This document shows positions 53,435 to 62,230 of a stretch of DNA of 64,000 bases, in pieces. The notes beneath the pieces are model-generated. The model ran no database searches and was not told where the DNA came from. It saw nothing but the letters and a program-made list of their open reading frames with translations. Location of the stretch: NCBI RefSeq assembly GCF_001477495.1, contig NZ_LDTF01000015.1, positions 33,857 to 97,856 on the forward strand, read 5' to 3'. Within the stretch, counting starts at the first letter, position 1. Every line of letters starts with the position of its first letter. The position numbers and the translations under genes are program-made. The DNA is from Sphingomonas yabuuchiae. Lineage in GTDB: Bacteria; Pseudomonadota; Alphaproteobacteria; Sphingomonadales; Sphingomonadaceae.

Positions 53435-56400
53435 ACCTCGGTGACGATCCGTGCCGGGCTGCCTTCCCAATTGGTGCCGTCGGGCAGCGTCTCGCCCTTC
53501 ATCACCACCGACAGGTCACCCAGCTGCGCATCCGCCCCGACCTCGGCATCGTAGAGGACGATGGCCAGCGAGCCGATGGTCGCCCGGTCGCCGACCTTGA
53601 TCGCACCGACCTTCATCACCCGGTCCTCGAACAGATGCGTCTGGAGCCCGGCATAGTCGTTGAGCGCGACATCGTCGCCGATCGTGACCAAATCATGCTC
53701 GGTCAGGTCGGTGGTGTCGATATAGCAGCGCTTGCCGACTTTGGCGCCCATCAGCCGGAGGTAGAGGCCGATCCACGGCGTGCCGCGCAACGGCTCCAGC
53801 AGATTGGCGACCGCCAGATTCTCATAGGTCGCCGTCACCAGTTCGGTCCGCCAGACGAAGGTGCTCCACAGCGGCGCGGTCCTTGCCTTGTACCGCCCGA
53901 CGACCAGCCATTTCAGCGCCAGCACGAACAGCCCGCAAGCCAGGCAGAAGCCGACATAGAGGAACGGGAAGGCCGAGATGATGACCAGCCCGCCGCGCTC
54001 CAGATCGTCGAGATCGCCGACCACCGACAAAAGCGCGCTGAAGAACACCAGGAAGGCGGTCAGCGACAGGGTGGTGCGGATCGCCTCGATCGACAGGCGG
54101 GTGGCGATCAGGCCCTTGGACGGGTTGAAGCGCGCGCCCTCGTCGAACATCGTCGCGACCTGCCGCACCGGCAGCTTGATCGCGGGCGAGCCGAACCAGG
54201 TGCTGCCCGCCTCGGTCGCTAGCGTCAGGTCCTCGGGGGGCTTGGAGAGGACGCCGATCAGCACCTCGTCGCCAATCTGCGCGCCGGTGGGCAGCAGCGC
54301 CGAATTGCCGATGAAGCTGCGGCGGCCGATCTTCGTGTGCGCCAGTTCGATGGTGCCATGGCCGATCTTGGCCGCGCCGAAGATCACCGAGTCCGCGATG
54401 AAGCTCTCCGGCCCGATCTCGACCAGATCGGGGACGATGGCGCTCGCGGTCGAAATCTCCGCCCGCCGCCCGACCTTCACGCCCAGCGCGCGATACCAGG
54501 GGATCACGTAGAGCGTGGCAAAGATCGGGTGCAGCAGCCGCAGCGCCAGATCGTTGATCTGCCGGACCATCCAGTAACGGACATAGAACCAGCTATCGAG
54601 GCCATAGACGCCCGGCTTCACCCGGCCCAGGATCAGCCGCTTGGCGAGCACCGTCAGCACGCACATCATCACGATATAGGTCGCGGCGAGCAGTGGTGAG
54701 ACGAGCATGTAACCATAGCCGGTCGTCGCCCAGTCGAGCTCGATCAATGCGATCAGGCCGGGTGCGATGGGCAGGATGGCGATGATCGGCAGCAGCAGCG
54801 CGCCGATGAAGATCGCGATCGACGGCCCCGCCCGCTTGGCCGTCGTGATGACCTCGCCCGGCTCGACCATGCGGTCGAAGGCGGCGGGCGATCCCGTCCA
54901 GCATTGCCCGGCGGGGATCACCGTTTCAGCGGGAAGCGCGGCCATGTCGTCGAGGATGGCGTCATCCCCCAAGGCCGAATTGCGGCCGACCACCGCCTGC
55001 CCGCCGACAAAGGCGCGGTCGCCCAGCGTCACCGTGCCCAGCCGCAACAGGCCGCGCTCGACCGAACTGGTCGCCATCACCGCCTGGTCGCTGACGATCG
55101 CATCGTCGCCGCAGGCGAACAGGTCGGCGGTATCGATGACGCCGTTGCCGATATAGGCACGCTTGCCGATCTTCGCGCCGAGCATCCGGTAATAGCCCCG
55201 GATCATCGGCGTACCCGCCAGATAGGGGGTCGCCGTCACCGCGATGATCCGCCGCACCAGCCACCATCGGAAATAGGTGCCGCCCCACAGCGGATAGTCC
55301 CCCGCCTTGAACCGCCCCGCGATCAGCCATTTGGCCAGAATCGAGAACAGCATCGAGGCGACCGGCACGATGGTGAAGAACAGCGCGCTCAGGATCAGCG
55401 CGTCGATGCGCGGCATCCGCCCGGCCAGATGGGTGTAGGCCACGTATGGAAAGAACCACTGCAACCCGGCGATGGTATAGATGGGCAGCAACGCCACTGT
55501 CTGCGCCGCGACGCACAGCCAGCGCTTCCATTCGGGCACGCGGTGGAAGCTCTCCTCGGTCTGCACCGCGACCGCCGCCGCGCAGCCGATCCGGGTGGCC
55601 AGCGCCCGAATGGTCGGCGCGGCATAGAGGTCTTCCAGCGACAGCCCCTCCAGCCCCGCGACCTTGCGCGCGGCCGAGACCAGCCGCGCGGCCTTCAGCG
55701 AATGGCCGCCCAGATCCTCGAACAGATCGTCGGTGACGGACACCGGCTGCGGCGCGAAGGCCTCGGTCCAGATGGCGTGGAGCCTTTCCTCCATCGGGGT
55801 GGCGGGCGGTTCGATCGCGCGGCCGGTGTCGACGGTGATTTCCGGCTTTACCAGCGCCTTGCGGTCGACTTTGCCCGAGGCGGGCAAGGTCGGCAGCGCC
55901 GCCAGTATCTGATAGGCGGCGGGGCGCATGTAGTTGGGCAGGCGCTCGGTGACCCGTGCCTTGATATCGGCGATGTCGATCGCCTCACCGCTCCGCGCGA
56001 CCAGGAAGGCGGCGAGGAATTCCGAGCCATCGGCATCGGTGAACAGGTGGACGACCGTCTGCGCGACGCCGGGCGCTTCGCCGATCACCGCCTCGATCTC
56101 GGCCAGCTCGACGCGGAAGCCGCGGATTTTCACCTGCGTGTCGATGCGCCCGACGAAATCGATATCCCCCGCCGCATCCAGCCGCACGAGATCGCCCGAG
56201 CGATAGATGCGCTCGGGTTCGCCCGACACGGTGTCGAACGGGGTCATGGTGAATTTCTCGGCGGTCAAGTCGGGCCGATTGACATAGCCGACGCCGACGC
56301 CGGGCCCCCCGATGACCAGCTCGCCCTCCTGCCCCGCCTCGACCGGCTGCAACTGCTCGTCGACGATCCAGGCGGTATAGCCGGGCAGCGGCTTGCCGAT

Positions 56401-57438
56401 GGTGATGCGCTTGCCCGGCTGCACCTCGGTCCAGGTCGCCGTGACCGACGTTTCCGTCGGACCATAGGTGTTGAGCAGTCGCAGGCCGGGACGCGCCAGA
56501 CGGCGCGGCAGGTCGGCGGGACACGCCTCGCCGCCCATGTTGATCAGGCGAAGCGTCGGCACCGGATGCTCGACCAACGCGATCAGGGAGGGGACGACAT
56601 GCCAGATGGTCGTCTTTTCCGCAGCCAGCGCGATGGCGACATCCGGGCCGCTCGCCGCCAGCGGCTCGGTCGCGACGAGCAGTTTCGCACCGACGAAAAA
56701 AGCGCTCCACATCGTCTCGACCGACATGTCGAAGGCCAGGCTGAACCCGCCGAACACGATGTCGCTCGGCTCCAATGCCAGGATCGCACTTTCCGAGCGG
56801 ACGAGGTGACAGGCATTGGCATGGGTGATCATCACCCCTTTAGGCCGCCCGGTCGTGCCCGAGGTATAGATGATATAGGCCAGGTCGTGGCGATCCGATC
56901 CCGTCACCTCGCGGCCGAGCGGCGCGGCCGGTTCGGCGGCCAGATCGCCCAGTTCGGCATCCAGGCACAGCGTCTCGCCGGGTATCTCCGCCGCCCGCGC
57001 GGACGTGGTGACGGTCAGCGCCGCGCCGCTATCCTCGATGATGTAGGCGATGCGATCCTGCGGATAGCCCCAGTCGACCGGGACATAGGCCGCCCCGGCG
57101 CGTAGCACGCCCAGGATCGCCATATACTGGTCCAATCCGCGCGGCAGGCACAGCACGACCCGATCGCCCTTGCCCACCCCTAGCGCGCGCAGCCGGTGCG
57201 CCATCGACAGGCTGCGCCGGGCGAGCATGTCGTAGGTCCAGGCCTTGGGTCGGCTATATTCCTCGTCCGCGCCGATCAGCTGGGCAGCGATCGCCGCCCC
57301 ATGGTCGCGCACGGTCGCGTCGAACAGCTCGTGCAGCAGCTCGTCACGGGCATAGGGCCGGTCGGGGCGCAAGGCCGGGGCCGGGGCGATCGAGGCGTGG
57401 ATGCTCGGGGCGACGGGTGCTTCGAATTCTCCGAGCAT
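53431..57438 (-). CDS. Pls/PosA-family non-ribosomal peptide synthetase (epsilon-poly-lysine-synthetase-like)
   Basis: This 1335-residue membrane synthetase has one adenylation domain (about 30-520; LAYIIYTSGTTGRPKGVMIT, NTYGPTETSVTATW, IYRSGDLVRL, SGKVDRKAL) and one carrier domain with S580 in DLGGHSLKAARL. Three repeats of two membrane helices plus a left-handed hexapeptide (LbH) domain follow (e.g. GAKIGKRAYIGNGVIDTADL; GVKVGRRAEISTASAIVPDL; GAKVGKRCYIDTTDLTEHDL). This matches the A-T-(TM-C)x3 plan and ~1320-residue size of Streptomyces epsilon-poly-L-lysine synthetase. There is no ordinary condensation or thioesterase domain. Overlaps or near-overlaps link it to five neighbouring genes. 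Confidence 0.9.
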   Translation of the reverse strand: MLGEFEAPVAPSIHASIAPAPALRPDRPYARDELLHELFDATVRDHGAAIAAQLIGADEEYSRPKAWTYDMLARRSLSMAHRLRALGVGKGDRVVLCLPRGLDQYMAILGVLRAGAAYVPVDWGYPQDRIAYIIEDSGAALTVTTSARAAEIPGETLCLDAELGDLAAEPAAPLGREVTGSDRHDLAYIIYTSGTTGRPKGVMITHANACHLVRSESAILALEPSDIVFGGFSLAFDMSVETMWSAFFVGAKLLVATEPLAASGPDVAIALAAEKTTIWHVVPSLIALVEHPVPTLRLINMGGEACPADLPRRLARPGLRLLNTYGPTETSVTATWTEVQPGKRITIGKPLPGYTAWIVDEQLQPVEAGQEGELVIGGPGVGVGYVNRPDLTAEKFTMTPFDTVSGEPERIYRSGDLVRLDAAGDIDFVGRIDTQVKIRGFRVELAEIEAVIGEAPGVAQTVVHLFTDADGSEFLAAFLVARSGEAIDIADIKARVTERLPNYMRPAAYQILAALPTLPASGKVDRKALVKPEITVDTGRAIEPPATPMEERLHAIWTEAFAPQPVSVTDDLFEDLGGHSLKAARLVSAARKVAGLEGLSLEDLYAAPTIRALATRIGCAAAVAVQTEESFHRVPEWKRWLCVAAQTVALLPIYTIAGLQWFFPYVAYTHLAGRMPRIDALILSALFFTIVPVASMLFSILAKWLIAGRFKAGDYPLWGGTYFRWWLVRRIIAVTATPYLAGTPMIRGYYRMLGAKIGKRAYIGNGVIDTADLFACGDDAIVSDQAVMATSSVERGLLRLGTVTLGDRAFVGGQAVVGRNSALGDDAILDDMAALPAETVIPAGQCWTGSPAAFDRMVEPGEVITTAKRAGPSIAIFIGALLLPIIAILPIAPGLIALIELDWATTGYGYMLVSPLLAATYIVMMCVLTVLAKRLILGRVKPGVYGLDSWFYVRYWMVRQINDLALRLLHPIFATLYVIPWYRALGVKVGRRAEISTASAIVPDLVEIGPESFIADSVIFGAAKIGHGTIELAHTKIGRRSFIGNSALLPTGAQIGDEVLIGVLSKPPEDLTLATEAGSTWFGSPAIKLPVRQVATMFDEGARFNPSKGLIATRLSIEAIRTTLSLTAFLVFFSALLSVVGDLDDLERGGLVIISAFPFLYVGFCLACGLFVLALKWLVVGRYKARTAPLWSTFVWRTELVTATYENLAVANLLEPLRGTPWIGLYLRLMGAKVGKRCYIDTTDLTEHDLVTIGDDVALNDYAGLQTHLFEDRVMKVGAIKVGDRATIGSLAIVLYDAEVGADAQLGDLSVVMKGETLPDGTNWEGSPARIVTEV

Positions 57439-57476
57439 CGACGGGCTTTCTTACGCTGGGGACGGAAACAGGCGGC

Positions 57477-58439
57477 TCAACTGCGCCGGATCAACGCCCG
57501 CGACAATCGCCGATCTTCGAGCGAATAGTAAAGCCAGATACCATCCTCCGCGACCACGACCGAGGCGGCGAAGGCGATGTCGGTCGCGCCGCGATCAGCG
57601 GCGGGCGGCGGCAGGATCAGCGGTTCGATCCCGCGCGCGACGACACGGGTATAATGTTCGTCGAAGGCGACCCAGCCGATCCGCCACCGCGCATCGCGGG
57701 TCGCGCCGTTGTAGAACATCACCGGGCAGCTTTTGTCGTCGGTCAGCAGCGGGCCGGTCGAGAGATGCCAGTCATCCCAGCTTTTCTCGCGCGGCATGAA
57801 GGGCGTGGGCTGCTCGGTCCACGGCCCCGCCACATCCTCGCCGATCGCCAGGCCGATGCGTGATGCCTCGTCGGCGGCATATTCGTAGAACAGTCGCCAG
57901 CGCCCGTCCGCCGTCCGGTCGACCGTCGCCTCCTTGGTATTACCCTCCGACTTGGAGGATGCGAGCGCGACGCCGCTCTTGTCCAGCCGGTCGACCGACG
58001 GCCCCGCGGCATAGGACAGCTCGCCATGCGCGTGATCGGCCAGCACGCCCGAATAATAGACGATATAGCCGTCCTCGGTGCGAACGACCGTCGGGTCCTC
58101 GACCCCGCCCGCATCATGCTCGCCTGGCCCCGGCGCGATGGAGGGCGCGTCCAGCATGGTGAAGTGCCGCCCGTCCTCGCTCCACCCGGCCCAGATGACA
58201 CCGGTATCGGTCAGGGCCTCGCCCGGACGGACCACCGCGCGGACCATCATGCCCCAGCGACCATCGGCCTCCCGCCAGACATAGGGGCTCATCAGGTCGC
58301 GGGCCATCAGCTCCGGCGGGCCGTCGAGCGTCACCTCCTCGATCCGCTTGACGTTGAAGTCCAGGTCGAACGGCGCATCGGCCACCCGGTCCTTGCGATG
58401 CGGATCGGCGACCGGGCTGTTCGCGTCCGGCACCGTCAT
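57477..58439 (-). CDS. GH130/GH43-like five-bladed beta-propeller glycosidase
   Basis: This 320-residue cytoplasmic protein (no signal) has propeller features: DLMSPYVWREADGRWGMMVR, HDAGGVEDPTVVRTEDGYIV, then YYSGVLAD and DWHLSTGPLLTDDKSCPVMF with FYNGATRD. GH130 members are phosphorylases or hydrolases of mannosides; GH43-type relatives share the fold, so the activity is open. The start 58439 overlaps the SDR stop by 4 nt. A sugar-active protein inside a Pls-type operon is unexpected; it could supply or trim a sugar on the product, or be unrelated. Confidence 0.75.
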   Translation of the reverse strand: MTVPDANSPVADPHRKDRVADAPFDLDFNVKRIEEVTLDGPPELMARDLMSPYVWREADGRWGMMVRAVVRPGEALTDTGVIWAGWSEDGRHFTMLDAPSIAPGPGEHDAGGVEDPTVVRTEDGYIVYYSGVLADHAHGELSYAAGPSVDRLDKSGVALASSKSEGNTKEATVDRTADGRWRLFYEYAADEASRIGLAIGEDVAGPWTEQPTPFMPREKSWDDWHLSTGPLLTDDKSCPVMFYNGATRDARWRIGWVAFDEHYTRVVARGIEPLILPPPAADRGATDIAFAASVVVAEDGIWLYYSLEDRRLSRALIRRS

Positions 58440-59203
58440 GCGCCGAGCGCCTGCATCAGCGACAGACCGCCATCGATGACGATCCGCGCGCCGGTGATAT
58501 ACTTCGCCTTGTCGGAGGCGAGGAAAACGGCGAGGTCGGCGACCTCCGACGCCTTGCCGGCGCGGCCCATCGGGATGTTCTTCTCCAGGCTGGCGCGATA
58601 GGCCGGGTCGGCCTGCGCCTTGGCGTTCATCGGGGTCAGGATCATGCCCGGCTCGATCGCGTTGACCCGGACGCCGCGCGCAGCCTCCTCGATGGCCAGC
58701 GTTTCGACCAGCGTGGTCAGCCCGCCCTTGGCCGCGCAATAATCCGCACCGCCCGCGCGCACCGCATAGGCGTGGATGGACGAGATTTGCAGGATCGTCG
58801 CATCGCCCTTCGCCTCGCCCCGTCCGGTCAGGAAGCGGCGCGAGGTCAGGAAGGCGCCGGTCAGGTCGGTGTCGATCATACGCTGCCAATGCGCCAGCGT
58901 CATGTCGCGGACCGCGACGCCCGCCATATTGACCCCGGCGGAGTTGACCAGCACGTCGGCCGCGCCCCATTGCTTTTCGACGGTCCCAAAGGCCTGGTCG
59001 ACCGAGGCCTCGTCTTCGACACCGACCTGCACCGTCATCGCCTGTCCGCCCGCCTTGCGCACCGCCTCGGCGGAAGCGTCGGCGGCGCCCTGATCGCTAT
59101 GGAACAGGATCGCGACCCTGGCCCCGGTGGCGCCGAACGCCTCGGCACAGGCCGCACCGATCCCGGACTCGGCCCCCGTCACGATTACCGTCTGCGCTGC
59201 CAC
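58436..59203 (-). CDS. Short-chain dehydrogenase/reductase
   Basis: This 255-residue classical SDR starts with GTG at 59203, with GGAGAAAG 6-7 nt upstream. Cofactor motif TGAESGIGAACAEAFG, the NSAGV loop, ISSIHAYAVRAGGADYCAAK with catalytic Ser, Tyr and Lys, and the C-terminal VIDGGLSL are all present. The sequence is closest to glucose 1-dehydrogenase or 3-oxoacyl-ACP-reductase-like members. It lies between the exporter gene and the GH130/43-like gene, 83 nt after the exporter stop, and shares a 4-nt overlap with the next gene. Its substrate is unknown. Confidence 0.87.
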   Translation of the reverse strand: MAAQTVIVTGAESGIGAACAEAFGATGARVAILFHSDQGAADASAEAVRKAGGQAMTVQVGVEDEASVDQAFGTVEKQWGAADVLVNSAGVNMAGVAVRDMTLAHWQRMIDTDLTGAFLTSRRFLTGRGEAKGDATILQISSIHAYAVRAGGADYCAAKGGLTTLVETLAIEEAARGVRVNAIEPGMILTPMNAKAQADPAYRASLEKNIPMGRAGKASEVADLAVFLASDKAKYITGARIVIDGGLSLMQALGA

Positions 59204-59286
59204 CGGCTTTCTCCGTCTTCGTTACGAAGGCGGCTAACGATCCTTATCCTGGATTGTTTCTGACAGGGAATGACATGACCGATCCG

Positions 59287-60801
59287 TCATTCCCCGTCGG
59301 CGTCCCCTCCATGATGCCCGCTCATCGCCGCGCCCGCATCGGGGGCGAAGCGCCGGTTCCAGATGACCGCCGAGGCCGAGATGATCGCCACCACGATGAA
59401 CGCCGCCGAGAAGCTGTTCAGCGTCGGCCCGCCCTTCCCCTCGACCAGCGATCCGAGCTCCAGCACGGTCGCGGCGGTGCAGATGCCCAGCGACAGGGTC
59501 AACTGCTGGAAGGTCGCGTAGAAGCTCGTCGCCGCGCTCATCCGCTCCTTGTCCACATCGGCATAGGCGATGGCGTTGAAGCCGGTGAACTGGAACGAGG
59601 TGAAGAAGCCCGACAGCGCCAGGATGAAGGTGATCAGCGGGATCGACCAGTCGGGTCGGAAGAACGCGCAGGTCGCATAGCCCGCACTGCTCGCCAGCCC
59701 CGACACGATCAGGCTGCGACGGAAGCCCCAGAGGCGCAGGACGCGCGGCGCGAGCGCCTTCATCGCCAGCGCGCCCACCGCGCCCGCCATGGTGATCGTG
59801 CCCGTCTTGGCCGCGCTGAGGCCGAAGCCGAGCTGGAACATCAGCGGCAGCAGGAAGGGCTGCGCCCCTTGCGTGATCCGGGTCAGCGAGCCGCCGATCA
59901 CCGACAGGCGAAAGGTCGGGACGCGCATCAGCGTGGGGTCGAGGATCGGGTCGGCGATGTGCTTCGCATGGCGGATGTAGAGCCATCCGAAGACCGCGCC
60001 GATCACCAACAGGCCGATCGCGATCAGGCCGGTGCCGGGGCGGCTGGCCAGTTCGAACCCGAACAACAGGCAGCCCAGCGCTATGCCGGACAGGAAAAAG
60101 CCCGACACGTCGAACCGCAACCGCGCATCGCCGCGCACCTCGGGCACCAGCATCCACGCGCCGATCATGCCGATGATACCGATCGGAATGTTGAGATAGA
60201 AGATCCAGCGCCAGTCGAGCCAGGTCACGATGAACCCGCCCAATGGCGGCCCCAGGATCGGTCCGATCAGCGCGGGCATGACCAGCCAGGAGAGCGCCTG
60301 CACCATGTCCGCCTTGGCGACGCTGCGCAGCAGGACCAGCCGCCCGACCGGCACCATCATCGCGCCGCCAATGCCTTGCAGGAAACGCGCGGCGACCAAT
60401 GTGGGCAACGACCCCGACTGCGCGCACAGAATCGATCCGAGCAGGAACACCCCGATCGCCGAGCAGAAGATGGTGCGCGACCCGAACTTGTCGGCCAGCG
60501 TCCCGCTGGCGGGAATGAACAGCGCCAGCGCGAGCAGGTAACTGGTCAGCGCCAGGCTGAGGCTGGTGGCGGGGGTCGCCAGATCGCGCGCCATGGTGGG
60601 AAGCGCGACGGTCAGGACGGTGCCGTCCAGTTGCTGCATGAACAGCGCGGACGCGACGACGAGCGCGATGACACGATAGCCACGGGTCTGCACCGGCTCT
60701 TCCGAACGGGGGGCGCCGCTGGTCACCACCTCGACGCCGGGGGCCAGCCCGTCATTCACATCCGCACTTATCGAAGCCAGGTTACGCCGTCGCCACCGCA
60801 T
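59287..60801 (-). CDS. MFS transporter, DHA2 (14-TM drug:proton antiporter) family
   Basis: This 504-residue inner-membrane exporter has 14 predicted helices, with the family motif LDGTVLTVALPTMARDL in helix 1, LADKFGSRTIF (motif A) and GPILGPPLGGFIVTWLDWRW (motif C, with GPxLGP). Residues 1-45 precede helix 1 and are hydrophilic, so a later start is possible. As the first gene of the minus-strand run that ends at the GNAT gene, it may export the operon's product. A gap of 83 nt to the SDR leaves room for a separate promoter. Confidence 0.88.
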   Translation of the reverse strand: MRWRRRNLASISADVNDGLAPGVEVVTSGAPRSEEPVQTRGYRVIALVVASALFMQQLDGTVLTVALPTMARDLATPATSLSLALTSYLLALALFIPASGTLADKFGSRTIFCSAIGVFLLGSILCAQSGSLPTLVAARFLQGIGGAMMVPVGRLVLLRSVAKADMVQALSWLVMPALIGPILGPPLGGFIVTWLDWRWIFYLNIPIGIIGMIGAWMLVPEVRGDARLRFDVSGFFLSGIALGCLLFGFELASRPGTGLIAIGLLVIGAVFGWLYIRHAKHIADPILDPTLMRVPTFRLSVIGGSLTRITQGAQPFLLPLMFQLGFGLSAAKTGTITMAGAVGALAMKALAPRVLRLWGFRRSLIVSGLASSAGYATCAFFRPDWSIPLITFILALSGFFTSFQFTGFNAIAYADVDKERMSAATSFYATFQQLTLSLGICTAATVLELGSLVEGKGGPTLNSFSAAFIVVAIISASAVIWNRRFAPDAGAAMSGHHGGDADGE

Positions 60802-60928
60802 GTCATTCCATTCGTCAATCGCGCACCCCCTATGTCCTAAAACGCGATAGCGCCCCCCGCGATCAAGGCCCGTGACGAAGTTTTGCTGTCAAAATCGCGA
60901 TTTCACTCCCCCTTCGTCCATCTATCAC

Positions 60929-60954
60929 ACCATTCCGGCGGAGGCCGGGGTGGT
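60929..60954. repeat. REP-like hairpin
   Basis: ACCATTCCGGC and GCCGGGGTGGT pair (two G-T pairs) around a GGAG loop. The core CCGGCGGAGGCCGGGG is shared with the 27.1-kb hairpin on the opposite strand, so these belong to one dispersed family. Confidence 0.55.
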
Positions 60955-61055
60955 CATTCGCAATGGAGGGAGAAGACATTCGGAAAGCCGAGCCGGTATT
61001 CAACGCCACCTGCCCCGCCAGGCCCCCGCATCGCCTCGGTCGCCAAAGTACAATC

Positions 61056-61080
61056 GGAACGGCACCACGCCGCCGGAGTT
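61056..61080 (+). promoter_or_regulatory. EcfG-like general-stress promoter
   Basis: GGAAC at 61056-61060 is the -35 element. It is followed at 16 nt by AGTT (61077-61080), close to the -10 element CGTT. The spacing fits the alphaproteobacterial EcfG consensus GGAAC-N16/17-CGTT and it ends 34 nt before the hydrolase start. Confidence 0.45.
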
Positions 61081-61114
61081 TGGCAACAGTCCAAGCAAAG
61101 GGTCTTTTCCACCG

Positions 61115-62134
61115 ATGCCGACGATCATCACCGAACATCTTTCCATCGCCTGTGACCTGTACGGATCGGAGGACGCCCCCGTCGTCCTGCTGCTGCATGG
61201 CTGGCCCGACGATGCGACGACATGGGACCGGGTCGCGCCGCGTCTGGCGCAGGCGGGCCTGCGCGTCGTCGTGCCGACCCTGCGCGGGTTCGGGGCGACG
61301 CGGTTCCGCCATGACCACACGCCCCGCACCGGCGACAGCGCGATCCTGGCGCTGGATGCGATCGCGCTGATGGATGTGCTCGGCATCGACCGCTTCATGG
61401 TCGCCGGCCACGACTGGGGCAGCAACATCGCCGAGGCGCTGGCCGTGGGGTGGCCCGAGCGGGTGCGCAAGATGGCGCTGCTTGCCACGCCGCCGCGCCT
61501 GGGGGGCATGCCGACCCCGTCCTTCGACCAGGCGCAGCGGCAATGGTATCACTGGTTCATGGCAACCCGGCGCGGCGCGCAGGCGGTGCGCGACGACCGG
61601 CGCGGCTTTGCCCATATCCACTGGGTCAACTGGTCGCCGCGCGGCTGGTTCGACGAGGCGACGTTCAACCGCGTCGCCAAGTCCTTCGACAATCCGGACT
61701 GGCCGGCCGTGACGATCCACAGCTACCGCGCCCGCTGGGACGAGGCGCAGCCCGATCCGCGCGGGACATGGCTGGCCGACCGGGTAAAGGCGACGAAGCG
61801 GCTCGCGCTGCCGACGCTCTATCTGCACGGAGAGGTCGATGGCGTGAACCCGCCCTCCACCGCGCGCGACGTGCCGGGCAAGTTCACCGGGCCGTTCAAG
61901 ATCGTCGAACTGCCCGGCGTCGGTCATTTCCCGCAGCGCGAGAATCCGGAGGCGGTGACGCGGCACCTGATCGATCTGTTCGTGGAGGACGAGGACGATC
62001 GAGGCCGTTGGAAACTCGCCGCCGGGGTCGCAGCGGCGGGGCTGCTGGCGGCGGCGGTCGGCTTCGCCTGCACGCGCCCTGCCGAGGACGACCAATCCGC
62101 CCCGGAACGGGAAGGCGGTAACCCAAAGGGCTGA
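61115..62134 (+). CDS. Epoxide-hydrolase/haloalkane-dehalogenase-like alpha/beta hydrolase with C-terminal membrane segment
   Basis: This 339-residue protein starts at 61115; the longer open frame upstream has no family similarity. The hydrolase core shows HGWPDD (oxyanion), nucleophile D100 in GHDWGS, and H271 in GVGHFPQ, the Asp-type catalytic set of epoxide hydrolases. A hydrophobic segment at about residues 302-322 (LAAGVAAAGLLAAAVGFACT) follows the catalytic domain, with a charged tail, so it is likely tail-anchored in the inner membrane, an uncommon feature. An EcfG-like promoter suggests stress control. Confidence 0.85.
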   Translation: MPTIITEHLSIACDLYGSEDAPVVLLLHGWPDDATTWDRVAPRLAQAGLRVVVPTLRGFGATRFRHDHTPRTGDSAILALDAIALMDVLGIDRFMVAGHDWGSNIAEALAVGWPERVRKMALLATPPRLGGMPTPSFDQAQRQWYHWFMATRRGAQAVRDDRRGFAHIHWVNWSPRGWFDEATFNRVAKSFDNPDWPAVTIHSYRARWDEAQPDPRGTWLADRVKATKRLALPTLYLHGEVDGVNPPSTARDVPGKFTGPFKIVELPGVGHFPQRENPEAVTRHLIDLFVEDEDDRGRWKLAAGVAAAGLLAAAVGFACTRPAEDDQSAPEREGGNPKG

Positions 62135-62230
62135 ATGCTGCATGACGTCGTCGGCATGTTCGGCATGACGACGCTTGCGTGACCAGAGCCGGGCCGCCAT
62201 CCTGCCGACTTACGAACGAGGGGGATGGCG

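Larger units (their letters stand above)
60802..61114. other. Intergenic region between exporter and hydrolase
   Basis: These 313 bases are shared by two divergent genes. They hold a REP-like hairpin (60929-60954) and an EcfG-like promoter (61056-61080) for the hydrolase. Promoter elements for the exporter operon were not identified by eye; the 100 bases next to it are the most AT-rich part. Confidence 0.5.

Noticed and set aside
54904..57105. 733-codon frame antisense to the Pls-like synthetase
   Set aside because: The minus-strand gene has every adenylation motif; the plus frame has none.
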